DNA of 64,000 nucleotides from Janthinobacterium aquaticum (lineage in GTDB: Bacteria > Pseudomonadota > Gammaproteobacteria > Burkholderiales > Burkholderiaceae_D): positions 241,651-305,650 of the forward strand of contig NZ_WFLK01000005.1 of assembly GCF_009208565.1 (NCBI RefSeq), given 5' to 3'. The translations under genes were made by a program, and so were the position numbers. Below, piece after piece: positions 45,858 through 55,320 of this stretch (position 1 is the stretch's first letter; every line of letters begins with the position of its first letter). The notes under the pieces are model-generated. The model searched no databases. It was not told the origin of the DNA and saw only the letters and a program-made list of their open reading frames with translations.

Positions 45858-47173
45858 TTTGCATTCCTGTAGGTCGGTATGGAGCCTGCGTTTTCATCCA
45901 CGGCGGTGTAGCGTTGCAGATCGGCGAGGGAGCGATAGCGAGCCGAAAGCGCGCTCAGATATTGGGCACGGCTCTGGAACAGCGTGCGCTGTGCATCGAG
46001 CACATCGATGAAGCCGAACTTACCCAGCTCGAAGCCGGTCACAGCCGCATCAAAGGCGCTTTGCGCAGCTGGGAGGATTTCGCTACGCATGCTATCGATC
46101 TGCTCCTGGGCAACGGATGCACGCTGATGCGCGTCGGCGATCGCCTGTGTCGCCCGCAGGTATTCGACCTCGGCATCGGTCTTTGCCTTATCGACGCTGC
46201 GCAGGGCGGACAGCAGATTGCCTTGGTTGCGGTTAAACAGTGGAAGAGGAATGGCCAGACCCACTACGGTCTGCGAGACGTTGGTCATGCGGTCCTTCTT
46301 CTGACCCAGCGTTACGGTGACATCGGGAATGCGATCGGCCTTCGCAAGATTAACCTGTGCCTCCTGGCGTGCGATCTGCATCCTTGCTCGTTGCATCTGC
46401 GGCGACGACTCCAGGCGCGACTGCAGGTCTGCCAGCGAAGGAATTGCCGCCAGATCGATATCAGGCGTCTGTAAAGGACGCTCCTCGGGCTGGATGCTGC
46501 CCCAGAGGGCCGATAGGCGCCGTTTGGCCAGTGCTGCGTCAGCGACCGCTTGCGACAGTTCAAGGCGCGCTCCTGCCTCGGCAACGCTGGAACGGGTTTT
46601 CTCCAGTGGAGATATCTTGCCGGCAGCGACGCGGCGGCCAGCGGCGTTAGTAGCGCTTCCGGCGAGGCTCAGCGACTCTTTGGCCAGCGCCACATGCTCT
46701 TGAGCCGTGAGAGCTTCCAAATAGGCAGCGATCACATCGGCGCGCAGATCGGCCTTGCCGATGGTGACATCGCCCAGCGCCAGAGCACGATCCTGGTCCG
46801 CCAGCTTGATGCGTGCGCCACGTTTCCCGCCCAGCTCAAGCGCCTGGCTCAGCTGATAGGTATCGGTACGGCCGCTGGTCGAGGACATGCCCTCACGCAG
46901 CAGGGAAATCTCTGGATTGGGGAACAAGCCGGCCTGAACGCGCGCACCTTCTGCGATCGCCACACTTTGCGCGGCCGAACGCAGTTCAGGGCTCGTTGCC
47001 AAAGCCATGGCGATGGCTTGCTCTAATGTTAAAGGGGCACTGCTAGCATCTACTGTCTTGGCCTGCTGACCAACAGTAAACGCAGTGGATTGCTGCCCAA
47101 CTGCCTGGGCACTAAATGGGATGAGCTGCGCCAATAGTACAGCCGCACCCATAACTAAACGTTTGGATTGCAT
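45854..47173 (-). CDS. czcC: Outer-membrane efflux channel CzcC
   Basis: 439 aa, signal peptide to about 25 (VLLAQLIPFSAQA). TolC-like helical hairpin repeats: PLTLEQAIAMALATSPELRSAAQSVAIAEGARVQAGLFPNPEISL and a second half with similar FPDV-like segments (RIPDVTVTLGQKKDRM), ending SFDAAVTGFELGKFGFIDVLDAQRTLFQSRAQYLSALSARYRSLADLQR. First structural gene of the pump after the CzcI-like gene. Fits czcICBA order of Cupriavidus-type clusters. Confidence 0.93.
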   Translation of the reverse strand: MQSKRLVMGAAVLLAQLIPFSAQAVGQQSTAFTVGQQAKTVDASSAPLTLEQAIAMALATSPELRSAAQSVAIAEGARVQAGLFPNPEISLLREGMSSTSGRTDTYQLSQALELGGKRGARIKLADQDRALALGDVTIGKADLRADVIAAYLEALTAQEHVALAKESLSLAGSATNAAGRRVAAGKISPLEKTRSSVAEAGARLELSQAVADAALAKRRLSALWGSIQPEERPLQTPDIDLAAIPSLADLQSRLESSPQMQRARMQIARQEAQVNLAKADRIPDVTVTLGQKKDRMTNVSQTVVGLAIPLPLFNRNQGNLLSALRSVDKAKTDAEVEYLRATQAIADAHQRASVAQEQIDSMRSEILPAAQSAFDAAVTGFELGKFGFIDVLDAQRTLFQSRAQYLSALSARYRSLADLQRYTAVDENAGSIPTYRNAK

Positions 47174-47281
47174 GGATAACTCCGAAATTAAGAAACGAAG
47201 AAATCCGACGGCGTGCAGAAACCTGCCAAGTGACTGGCAAAAGTTACATAACTATGAGACGAACTACACCAACCGCCGGAG

Positions 47282-47641
47282 TTAAGCGGCGACTACCCAC
47301 TGAGGGCGCTCTGGAGGAGCAACGTAGTAAGAAGAAAGGATGATATCGATAGACACCGGAGCGATTTCAGCGACTTGCGGATGCGACATACCTTCGAAGC
47401 TGTCGATCCACAAAGTACCGTGAGCGCAAGAAGAACAATGCGAATGCACCGACGATTTCTTCGTGTCCGATGGCTTTTCTTTCAGCAGCGAGGCAACATC
47501 ATCTGCGGAGTTACCATCAGGGTGATGGCCGAAGTGATTGGCTGCTCGGCCCGTCTCATGCGTGCAATAGACCGACACCACGCTCCAGCTAAACTGCAGC
47601 GCGAGTAAGGTGATGAGCATGATGAGAGTTCGACGGACCAT
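47282..47641 (-). CDS. czcI: CzcI-like periplasmic protein (copy 1)
   Basis: 119 aa. Signal helix VRRTLIMLITLLALQFSWSVVSVYC, then a HETG....HFGHH metal-binding-like motif, a C-x2-C pair (HCSSCAHG) and a C-terminal PERPQW. Located immediately upstream of czcC, the position of czcI in Cupriavidus metallidurans. CzcI is thought to affect expression or metal handling of the czc system. Four related proteins are in this island (see also 47827, 50408 and 51054). Confidence 0.85.
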   Translation of the reverse strand: MVRRTLIMLITLLALQFSWSVVSVYCTHETGRAANHFGHHPDGNSADDVASLLKEKPSDTKKSSVHSHCSSCAHGTLWIDSFEGMSHPQVAEIAPVSIDIILSSYYVAPPERPQWVVAA

Positions 47642-47826
47642 GGCGGAAGTATATCATGATGAATACATTTGAATTTGTTGCGTGCACAAAATTTTTATCA
47701 GATCCAACAGTCTTCGCTTGATAGTTAGCGATTCATACAGCCTTTACCTAAAGGCAATCTTGCCATAGTGCGTGAGCGAGAACTGCCGTACAGTCTTCCA
47801 ATTTGGCATCATGCTACTATTGCTTC

Positions 47827-48174
47827 ATGCGACGAATACTGGTGATTTTCCTTCTCATAATCGTGCCGTTCCAGTTCTCCTGGGCTGCTGCGGGGGACTA
47901 TTGTCAGCACGAATCAGGGCGTTCTGCCATCCACTTCGGTCATCACGTCCACCAACATCAGGATGGCGCCGAGAAGAGCCAGTCGAACGTAAAGTCAGCG
48001 AAATCGCACCCCGATTGTGGCGCTTGCCATGGCGCAGGTTCCGCATTATTTAGTCAGCCATCAGATGTTTGGGGATTCACTCCTGGTGAAATTCTCGCCC
48101 CTTCCGCAGCGGTACACTACACATCTCACATCCCCGAATGTCCCTTACGACCTGATCGCTCCGCACTGATTTGA
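47827..48174 (+). CDS. CzcI-like periplasmic protein (copy 2, divergent)
   Basis: 115 aa from the ATG at 47827 (MRRILVIFLLIIVPFQFSWA). Shares the scheme of the others: YCQHESGRSAIHFGHH, HPDCGACHGAG. The C-terminus differs, ending PECPLRPDRSALI instead of PERPQW, and may be altered. It is first in the plus-strand set that leads to the P1B ATPase gene, facing away from czcI with a shared promoter region between. Confidence 0.78.
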   Translation: MRRILVIFLLIIVPFQFSWAAAGDYCQHESGRSAIHFGHHVHQHQDGAEKSQSNVKSAKSHPDCGACHGAGSALFSQPSDVWGFTPGEILAPSAAVHYTSHIPECPLRPDRSALI

Positions 48175-48240
48175 ATTGCCATCGCGCAGCCACGCTCGAC
48201 GTGATGCGAACACCCAATTTGAATAGATGAAGGAGTGCAG

Positions 48241-50268
48241 ATGAAACACGACGATAAGGACGGTCACGATCATAGCCATGAGAAAAGCGATGGCGCCAGC
48301 AAAGAGCACAATCACGACGGTTTTCTGGGCGAGAAGGCAGAACTGGTTTTCGTTGGACTGACGGGAGCACTTTTGCTCTCTGGTTGGCTAGTGGAAAAGT
48401 ACCAGTATGGGCCTGGGTGGCTGGCACTGTGCCTGTTCATTGGCGCATACTTCTTTGGTGGCTTCTTCACCACCAAAGAAGCAATCCAGAACCTCATCGC
48501 ACGCCGCTTTGAGATTGATACCCTCATGCTGGTCGCAGCCGCCGGCGCCGCAGCGCTTGGGGAATGGGCCGAAGGCGCGCTGCTCCTGTTCCTGTTTAGC
48601 CTCGGCCACGCGCTTGAGCATTTTGCGATGGGACGTGCGCGCAGAGCCATCGAGGCACTCGCTAAATTAGCCCCGGAAACTGCCACAGTGAGGCGAGACG
48701 ATCGCACCGAGGTAGTTGGTGTCGAGATGCTCCAGCCAGGTGATATTGTCCTGGTAAAGCCGAACGAAAGAATGCCGGCCGACGGCGTTGTGATAAAAGG
48801 TACGACTAGCGTGGATCAAGCGCCGGTGACTGGGGAAAGTGTCCCCGTCGATAAACAGCCGGTCGACGACGCGAGTGCCGCCATCGCGGCATTCGACAAG
48901 GTTGCTGCGAACAACCGCGTATTTGCGGGCACAATCAATGGCGCCGGCGCTATCGAGGTGATGGTCGCGCGCCTGGCAAAACAATCTGTCATGGCGCGCG
49001 TGGTGCAGATGGTGGCCGAAGCGGAAGCACAACGTTCACCCACCCAGCAATTTACCGACAAGTTCGAGCGTATCTTCGTGCCTTCGGTGCTGGGCTTCGT
49101 TGCACTGCTGATGTTCGCCTTTGTGATCGTAGACGAACCATTCAGCGAAAGTTTCTACCGTGCGATGGCAGTGCTCGTTGCGGCCAGCCCATGCGCTCTC
49201 GCCATCTCGGTCCCCAGCGCCGTACTTTCCGGTGTGGCACGCGCAGGGCGCAGTGGCGTGCTTGTAAAGGGCGGTGGCCCCCTTGAGAATCTCGGGACGC
49301 TGACCTCCATCGCGTTCGACAAAACCGGCACATTGACCGAGGGCAAGCCCAAACTTACCGACGTCGTGCCGGCAACCGGTGTCACAGAAACGGAGTTGCT
49401 GGCTTTAGTGGCGGCTGTCGAATCCCATAGCGATCATCCGCTCGCGTCCGCGCTGGTAGAAGGTGCGCAGGAGCGCCTGGGAGCAGAAGCAGCGCTACCT
49501 GCGGCCCAGGATGTCAAGAGCATTACTGGCAGGGGTATTCAAGCCACAGTCGATGGCGAGACGGTCTATGTCGCAAAGCCCGTGTTCTTCTCGGAGTTCG
49601 GTGGCGCCAACCTACCGACCGAGCAGGAGCAGGCAAATGCGCAGCTCATGACCGACGGCCGCACCACCATGGTCGTGCTCAAAGGTGATCGCTATATGGG
49701 CGTGATCGGGGTGATGGACACGCCGCGGGATGTAGCAGCCAATGTAATGACCAGATTGCGCTCTCTGGGAATCGAGCGACTGATCATGATTTCCGGAGAC
49801 AACCAGCAAGTCGCCGACGCGGTGGCCAAAGTGGTTGGCCTGACAGAAGCAAAAGGCGACCTGATGCCTGATCAGAAGGTCGACGCCATCAAGCAGCTCC
49901 GCAAGGATCATGGCAAAGTCGCGATGGTCGGCGACGGGGTCAACGATGCGCCGGCCATGGCCAACTCGACTGTCGGCATCGCCATGGGCGCGGCCGGCTC
50001 TGACGTCGCGCTGGAAGCGGCCGATGTGGCCTTGATGGGAGATGACCTAAGCCAGTTGCCATTTGTCGTCGGCCTGTCACGTCAAACCAGCCGCATCATC
50101 AAACAGAATTTGTGGGTCAGTCTTGGCGTTGTGGCCGTTCTTATTCCAGCCACGATCTTCGGACTCAATATCGGTACAGCAGTGCTGTTTCACGAAGGTT
50201 CGACCCTGATTGTGGTCGCCAACGCACTGCGCTTGTTAGCGTACAGAGATAAGACCAGCGACGCATGA
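48241..50268 (+). CDS. czcP: P1B-4-type heavy-metal-transporting ATPase (CzcP-like)
   Basis: 675 aa from the ATG at 48241, just after AAGGAGTGCAG. The N-terminus is His-rich (HDDKDGHDHSHEK) but has no CxxC heavy-metal domain. Six-helix arrangement, transport motif SPC (316-318) rather than CPC, phosphorylation site DKTGTLTEG (360-368), GDGVND ATP-site and a late HEGST in the last helix: the P1B-4 signature of Zn/Co/Cd exporters such as CzcP. In Cupriavidus CzcP speeds up zinc export alongside Czc. It probably clears cytosolic metal for the CzcCBA pump. Confidence 0.93.
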   Translation: MKHDDKDGHDHSHEKSDGASKEHNHDGFLGEKAELVFVGLTGALLLSGWLVEKYQYGPGWLALCLFIGAYFFGGFFTTKEAIQNLIARRFEIDTLMLVAAAGAAALGEWAEGALLLFLFSLGHALEHFAMGRARRAIEALAKLAPETATVRRDDRTEVVGVEMLQPGDIVLVKPNERMPADGVVIKGTTSVDQAPVTGESVPVDKQPVDDASAAIAAFDKVAANNRVFAGTINGAGAIEVMVARLAKQSVMARVVQMVAEAEAQRSPTQQFTDKFERIFVPSVLGFVALLMFAFVIVDEPFSESFYRAMAVLVAASPCALAISVPSAVLSGVARAGRSGVLVKGGGPLENLGTLTSIAFDKTGTLTEGKPKLTDVVPATGVTETELLALVAAVESHSDHPLASALVEGAQERLGAEAALPAAQDVKSITGRGIQATVDGETVYVAKPVFFSEFGGANLPTEQEQANAQLMTDGRTTMVVLKGDRYMGVIGVMDTPRDVAANVMTRLRSLGIERLIMISGDNQQVADAVAKVVGLTEAKGDLMPDQKVDAIKQLRKDHGKVAMVGDGVNDAPAMANSTVGIAMGAAGSDVALEAADVALMGDDLSQLPFVVGLSRQTSRIIKQNLWVSLGVVAVLIPATIFGLNIGTAVLFHEGSTLIVVANALRLLAYRDKTSDA

Positions 50269-50407
50269 AAGCAGGCCTATTTTCGATATCTTGAGTGATA
50301 TTGCGGACAAAACTGCCAATAGATAAACATTAGTAAAATCGCGGCGAGCCTTGTAGATATTGGCCTACTTTTGCACCACGCCGAAATTGCCATGTTATAC
50401 TAGTTCA

Positions 50408-50770
50408 ATGGCTCGCAGATTTCTCTACATGTTGATGACGGTGATCGCACTTCAGTTTAGCTGGAGTGTGATCACCGCCTATTGTCTGCACGAGGCGGGC
50501 CAGGGCCCACAACACTTCGGTCACCATCAGCACACAGCCGCTTCTGATCGTCACGAAGACGCATCGCAAGATAAGCCAAACCTGTCGAAAAAGACAGCCG
50601 CGCATACGCATTGCTCCGTCTGCGCGCACGGCGTGCATTCACTCGACGGCATTGCGGAAAGCGTTTTTCATCCTCTGTTAGCGGGCATGGCCCCAATGGA
50701 GGACGTAGTTCACCCTTCCTCTTCCTATACACCTCCCCCAGAGCGCCCTCAGTGGCAAACCGTCGTTTGA
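50408..50770 (+). CDS. CzcI-like periplasmic protein (copy 3)
   Basis: 120 aa. MARRFLYMLMTVIALQFSWSVITAYC signal-like helix, CLHEAGQGPQHFGHH, HCSVCAHGVH, ending PPPERPQW. Strongly similar in layout to copy 1, with the same Q-F-S-W-S-V core in the helix. Follows czcP by 140 bases on the same strand. An upstream in-frame extension (50360) lacks signal-peptide features. Confidence 0.82.
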   Translation: MARRFLYMLMTVIALQFSWSVITAYCLHEAGQGPQHFGHHQHTAASDRHEDASQDKPNLSKKTAAHTHCSVCAHGVHSLDGIAESVFHPLLAGMAPMEDVVHPSSSYTPPPERPQWQTVV

Positions 50771-51053
50771 TTCCGGTAACAGTTCTATCTTTCGCCAGTC
50801 TTTATTGACTTGTGCCTGAGTCCATTCGGGCAAGGATAGATTTCGTCACCGGCTTTCGTTCTCCAAGTTGATTTGAGCACGCAGTACCACTGGCCAAGGC
50901 ATTACTGCCTACATGCCGGCGAAACACGCGCGCGCCTCAATTCGTCAAACGACTCCTGGGCCCATGCTCAGGAACACTGGCTCGTCTATTCCGCTACAAC
51001 GGTAATACGGGTTAATCGGGTATTCGTATCCCAGGTTAGGTTTGTACTGTCAT

Positions 51054-51416
51054 ATGTTCAAGCGTTTTGTCGTCATGTTGATCATCGCGATCGCCGGCCA
51101 GTTGAGCTGGGCGACGGTGACCGCCTATTGCCTGCATGAGCAGGGAGTAGGCGCCAAACATTTCGGCCATCATGAGCATGAGCACAAGACTGAGGATGCA
51201 AAATCCATCTCGGAAAAATCATCTTCCACCAAGAAGTCGGCACCGCACGCCGATTGCGCTACCTGCAGCCACCACGGTTCGCTGGGTACGGGCGATGCAC
51301 AATGTCCACCACCAATCAATGAATCGCTGCTCTCGCATATAGAGGCCGCGGAGCTTGCTCCTTCCTCACCCTATCTGAAGTTACCAGAGCGCCCCAAATG
51401 GATACACGCCGCTTAA
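51054..51416 (+). CDS. CzcI-like periplasmic protein (copy 4)
   Basis: 120 aa. Start FKRFVVMLIIAIAGQLSWATVTAYC, then CLHEQGVGAKHFGHHEHEH, HADCATCSHHG and C-terminal LPERPKW. The spacing of Cys, His and the terminal proline-rich motif equals copies 1 and 3. The 280 bases before it hold no gene that I can support. With copy 3 it lies between czcP and the lipid A modification cassette. Confidence 0.82.
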   Translation: MFKRFVVMLIIAIAGQLSWATVTAYCLHEQGVGAKHFGHHEHEHKTEDAKSISEKSSSTKKSAPHADCATCSHHGSLGTGDAQCPPPINESLLSHIEAAELAPSSPYLKLPERPKWIHAA

Positions 51417-51514
51417 GTTCGGCGTCGATCATCACACGTTTATATCCAGCTCAGGCAGCTTTGCGTAGTTAATGCATCCCGCCGAATTCTTCCTTTAATT
51501 TAACGGAGAATTCC

Positions 51515-51631
51515 ATGCGTCTGTTTCACACTCATCCCAGTGTTTCATCTGGGCCGTCTCCACATAGCGGCTCTTTAAGGAAAATTTTCATTACATCGCG
51601 TCCTTCAATTTTGGTTGGGGAGGCGGCGTGA
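51515..51631 (+). CDS. Possible 38-codon leader peptide before eptA
   Basis: ATG with CGGAGAATTCC upstream, encoding MRLFHTHPSVSSGPSPHSGS and 18 more residues, with the stop overlapping the eptA start region (GCGTGATG). The close overlap and good ribosome site suggest translational coupling. There is no homology that I recognise; it may be a chance frame. Confidence 0.35.
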   Translation: MRLFHTHPSVSSGPSPHSGSLRKIFITSRPSILVGEAA

Positions 51632-53310
51632 TGATTCCCATCATCCAGAACTTCTTTCCCAAAGCCACGGGCACTCAACTTCGGCTGCCCAGCATACGTC
51701 CTTGGCAACTGGCGCTGATCAGCGCGACCTTGCTGGTGCTGCTTTATAACCAAAGTTTTTGGAGGTTATTCATTGCAGCGACAGGCGGCGTGCAACTGGC
51801 CCACGTGCCTCTGTATTTGGGCTCGTTTCTGGCGCTCGTCTTCATCTTCAATGCGTTCTTGTGCATAGTCAGCTTTCGCTTTTTACTCAAACCGGTATTG
51901 ATTGTGCTGTTCATGCTGGCCGCTTCGGCGAGCTACTTTATTGATCGCTACGGCATCGCCATCGACGCATCGATGGTTCAGAACGTATTCGAAACCGATG
52001 TGAGTGAAGCCAAAGATCTGCTGAGTTTGAATCTGTTTCTGACGATCAGCCTACTCGGTGTTTTCCCGTCGGTTCTGGTCTATCGCATCAAAGTCGAATA
52101 CCCATCCATAGTGCGCGCTGTACTGACCAATACGGGCTTCTTACTGATGTCCGCGTTCATCGCTACAGCCTTGCTCATGTCGTTCTTCAAGACGCTGGCG
52201 CCGACCGTGCGGGAGAACCGGCAGATGCGCTTCCTGCTCACGCCGACGAACGTGATCCAGGCAAGCAAAACGTTCGTCCGCCGCAAGTTCGAAAAACCAC
52301 TGACCGTCACCCCAATGGGGACCGACGCGTCCAAAGGGAATTTATGGAATGGCAAAAAACGTCGCACCGTCACCATCATCGTGGTCGGCGAGACCGCGCG
52401 CGCGATGAACTTCTCGCTCAATGGCTACGAGCGCGATACGAATCCAATGTTGTCCAAGCAAGAGGGGCTAATCAATTTCACACAAGTCCAATCATGTGGG
52501 ACAGCCACGGCAATCTCATTGCCTTGCGTTTTCTCCGGCTTTACCCGTGAAGACTATTCTGAAGGAAAGGCCAGATCCCAGGAAGGTCTGCTCGATGTCA
52601 TCAGCTACGCTGGCATCGACGTCCTGTGGCGGAACAATAACTCGGGCTGCAAAGGTGTATGCGACAGGGTCTATTACGAAGATCTGTCGCGCCCCAAACC
52701 AGGCGATCCGTTCTGTAATACCGAAGAGTGCTTTGACGAACGCCTTCTCCAAGGACTTCCTGGCGTGATCCGTAACGCCAAGCGCGACCTGGTCATCGTT
52801 CTCCACCAGAAAGGTAGCCACGGTCCCGCCTATAGAAAACGTTATCCGGCCGAATTCCAACGATTTGGTCCGGTATGCACCACCAATGAAGTGGGCAAAT
52901 GTTCACGCGAATCGATCGTCGCAGCGTATGACAACACCATCGCTTACACCGACTACTTCCTGAGTAAGACCATCGACCTTCTGCGCAAAGCTGGTGCCGA
53001 AGATAACGTCGACACCGCGATGCTGTACTTCTCCGATCACGGAGAGTCCTTAGGCGAAAAAAATATGTACCTGCATGGCGCACCTTACATCATGTCGCCG
53101 GAAGAGCAGCGGCATGTTCCGATGATGCTCTGGCTCGATGACCGCTATAGCGATCGCTTTGCCATCAAGCGTGAGTGCCTGGCATCCCGGCGGACCCTGA
53201 ACTACTCACATGACAACGTCTTCCACTCTGTACTCGGGATGATGAACATCAAAACCAAAGTCTATAAACCTGAACTGGATTTGTTCAATGCCTGCACCGC
53301 TCCAAAGTAG
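51628..53310 (+). CDS. eptA: Lipid A phosphoethanolamine transferase (EptA/MCR family)
   Basis: 560 aa; start GTG 51628 or ATG 51631. Five membrane helices in the first 190 residues, then a sulfatase-fold catalytic domain: VVGETARAMNFSLNGYERDTNP with the nucleophile Thr (about 255), GTATAISLPCVFS, the cysteine-rich CKGVCDRVYYED, HQKGSHGPAY and DHGESLGE metal ligands. Transfers phosphoethanolamine to lipid A, lowering polymyxin binding. It overlaps the PAP2 gene by 23 bases, and dgkA follows: the linked cassette recycles the diacylglycerol product. Cassettes of this type are known from mobile polymyxin-resistance contexts. Confidence 0.94.
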   Translation: MMIPIIQNFFPKATGTQLRLPSIRPWQLALISATLLVLLYNQSFWRLFIAATGGVQLAHVPLYLGSFLALVFIFNAFLCIVSFRFLLKPVLIVLFMLAASASYFIDRYGIAIDASMVQNVFETDVSEAKDLLSLNLFLTISLLGVFPSVLVYRIKVEYPSIVRAVLTNTGFLLMSAFIATALLMSFFKTLAPTVRENRQMRFLLTPTNVIQASKTFVRRKFEKPLTVTPMGTDASKGNLWNGKKRRTVTIIVVGETARAMNFSLNGYERDTNPMLSKQEGLINFTQVQSCGTATAISLPCVFSGFTREDYSEGKARSQEGLLDVISYAGIDVLWRNNNSGCKGVCDRVYYEDLSRPKPGDPFCNTEECFDERLLQGLPGVIRNAKRDLVIVLHQKGSHGPAYRKRYPAEFQRFGPVCTTNEVGKCSRESIVAAYDNTIAYTDYFLSKTIDLLRKAGAEDNVDTAMLYFSDHGESLGEKNMYLHGAPYIMSPEEQRHVPMMLWLDDRYSDRFAIKRECLASRRTLNYSHDNVFHSVLGMMNIKTKVYKPELDLFNACTAPK

Positions 53311-54040
53311 CCTTAAGCGCTTCCAATCGATCCGGCCTGTCCACAAATTGCTCCTGGCGTCGGCATTGCTCATTCTATGGATTGGCAACTACACGGACAT
53401 CGATCTCAATCTGGCCGATGCCATGTTTGATCAAACCAGTAGAACCTTCCCCTGGCGCCATACATGGTTTGCTGAGCGATTTAACCACGTTCTGCTCAAG
53501 GGCGTACTGATCGCCGCGGCAATCGGCGTGATCGCTGTGGCGGCATGGGATTGGATACGGCCTTTTAACGCATGGCGTGCCAGCACACGCATTGGCATGC
53601 GCGTGCTGGCGCTGTCGGCGATCAGCGTGCCGTTGGTGATCAGCACCCTGAAGCAATTTAGCAGCTCTCACTGCCCCTGGGATCTACAGCGCTATGGCGG
53701 GGACTCTCCGTTCGTCAGACTGTTGGAATGGGTGCCAAGCGGCGTCTCTGCCGGCAACTGTCTGCCGGCCGGCCACGCATCGAGCGCACTGTGGCTCGTA
53801 GCGCTGGCAGTGTTCTGGCTCCCACATAGACCACGCAAGGCAGCAGTCGCTGCATGCACGCTGCTGATATTTGGCTTCGCCGTCGGTTGGGTACAGCAAC
53901 TGCGCGGTGCGCATTTCCTGACACACACCTTATGGTCGATGTGGATCAGCGTCCTCATTGTCGACTCGATCTATCAGTGGTTCGTGAAGCGCGCCGCAGC
54001 AACAAGTAAAACTGGCGACACGGAGCGTATTGCGACATGA
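53288..54040 (+). CDS. PAP2-family membrane phosphatase
   Basis: 250 aa with about six helices. Phosphatase motifs: KQFSSSHCPWDLQRYGG near 117-133, PAGHASSALW (with the catalytic His) near 158-167, and RGAHFLTHTLWSM near 207-219, fitting the type 2 phosphatidic acid phosphatase triad. It starts inside the eptA 3' end. Probably dephosphorylates lipid or isoprenyl-phosphate; in this cassette it presumably works with EptA and diacylglycerol kinase on envelope lipids. Confidence 0.88.
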   Translation: MPAPLQSSLKRFQSIRPVHKLLLASALLILWIGNYTDIDLNLADAMFDQTSRTFPWRHTWFAERFNHVLLKGVLIAAAIGVIAVAAWDWIRPFNAWRASTRIGMRVLALSAISVPLVISTLKQFSSSHCPWDLQRYGGDSPFVRLLEWVPSGVSAGNCLPAGHASSALWLVALAVFWLPHRPRKAAVAACTLLIFGFAVGWVQQLRGAHFLTHTLWSMWISVLIVDSIYQWFVKRAAATSKTGDTERIAT

Positions 54041-54162
54041 CCAGCTAATGGTTCGATTAAGAATTTCGCGATGGAGTGATAGCCGGCCAAGTAAAGCCGG
54101 GCTCCATCATTTTTACCAAGGCCATCCTGATAATGGCAGCCACTCACTTTAAAGACATCTTT

Positions 54163-54549
54163 ATGCAACCAGTCAGCAAATTCAAAAGCAAATCCGGACT
54201 GAAACGAATCTTCTCGGCATTCTTCTACTCCGTTGCCGGACTAAAGACAGCGTGGTCGCAAGAGCACGCATTTCGCCAAGAGGGTGCCCTGTTTGTGTGC
54301 GGCACCATCGCTGCCTTACTAATGCCCGTGCTCCTGATCGAAAAGCTCATGTTGGTCGGCGTCTTGCTCCTAGTGTTGATTGTAGAGCTCATCAACTCTG
54401 CGATTGAAGCAGTGGTTGATCGGGTTTCACTCGAATATCACCCGCTGTCAAAAAATGCAAAAGACATCGGCAGCGCTGCAGTACTCCTGACTTGTGTGCT
54501 TGCTGCAGCAACCTGGCTGACCATACTTGCAGAACACTTTTACCTATAA
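54163..54549 (+). CDS. dgkA: Diacylglycerol kinase
   Basis: 128 aa from the ATG at 54163; a start at 54133 (ten residues longer) is possible. Three membrane helices and the family motif: GLKRIFSAFFYSVAGLKTAWSQEHAFRQE at the start, then VELINSAIEAVVDR (active-site Glu/Asn region, about 75-88) and KDIGSAAVLL. Phosphorylates diacylglycerol released by EptA reactions. Third member of the eptA-PAP2-dgkA group. Confidence 0.9.
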   Translation: MQPVSKFKSKSGLKRIFSAFFYSVAGLKTAWSQEHAFRQEGALFVCGTIAALLMPVLLIEKLMLVGVLLLVLIVELINSAIEAVVDRVSLEYHPLSKNAKDIGSAAVLLTCVLAAATWLTILAEHFYL

Positions 54550-54586
54550 CCAATTGAGGGCGAGCTGAATTCGCCAAAGAGCAAAT

Positions 54587-54697
54587 ATGCGCTTATTATT
54601 GATAGAGGATGAAAAAGAAACAAGCGAAAGTAACTCCGACAAGCACGCTATCCGGATTTCCGTCTCATGCTGCCAGGGCTGCTCACCGGTACGGTAG
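54587..54697 (+). pseudogene. Response regulator remnant (5' end only)
   Basis: The first 12 codons read MRLLLIEDEKET, the typical receiver-domain start of OmpR-type response regulators such as ColR or CzcR, then diverge (about 54622) and reach a stop at 54697. No rest of the protein is present. It is placed right after dgkA, where a regulator for the cassette would be expected. From here to 54858 no intact gene is seen. Confidence 0.6.
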
Positions 54698-54858
54698 GCG
54701 CTCATCTTGTCCAGAGTCTCGATGCGCAACTGCTTCCTGCCGGTCCCAGAAAGCTGTCACTTCTCACGTCCAATAAGCGCATTTTCCAAAGCGCCTTTTA
54801 ATCAGTCCTAATTCAGCCCCGCACCTCATTTCTTATCGAGGGTATGATCATTTGATGC

Positions 54859-55320
54859 TTACGGTGCACTGCGCAGTTGGTCGATTTTATGTTCCAGGGT
54901 AGCGGCGGAAAGTTCCCCCATGTGCCTGGTGGCCAGGCGCCCTCTTGCATCATAAAACAGGGTAGTAGGGTATCCGGAAGAACCCGTACGAGCGCTGACC
55001 TGCTTGGCGGGATCGATGACTACGTTTCGCATTTGCAATCCCTGATTTGCGAGGTAGCGCTCTACGGTCTCACCTGACTCACCTTGGTTCACAAACACAA
55101 ATTCGATTTCCGGATGGGCCTGCTGCGCAGACTTCAAAACGGGCATCTCCCTGCGGCATGGCGGACACCACGTAGCCCACAGATTGACGACCATGGGACG
55201 ACCGACGAAACTACTAAGTAATAGCGTCGATCCGTCAAGCCGACGAACTTCTACCGGCGGAATAGGTGCCTCTGCAGGCGTAAGCGCTTGATTAATTATC
55301 CCTCCCCCGAAGAAGACCAA
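54859..55320 (-). pseudogene. TlpA-like thioredoxin-fold protein, missing its N-terminus
   Basis: About 150 native residues: VEVRRLDGSTLLLSSFVGRPMVVNLWATWCPPCRREMPVL with the CPPC active site, then FVFVNQGESGETVERYL and SSGYPTTLFYDARGRL. The family normally has a signal peptide or anchor. Here the frame runs upstream into a different, very GC-rich stretch (an MFS remnant), and the apparent start at 55404 (MRRTGHRRR...) is in that foreign sequence. A functional exported protein is therefore doubtful. Confidence 0.75.

Noticed and set aside
54544..54729. Minus-strand frame LRIETLDKMSAYRTGEQPW as a gene fragment
   Set aside because: It might be a remnant, but I cannot tie it to a family, and part of it is antisense to the response-regulator stub.
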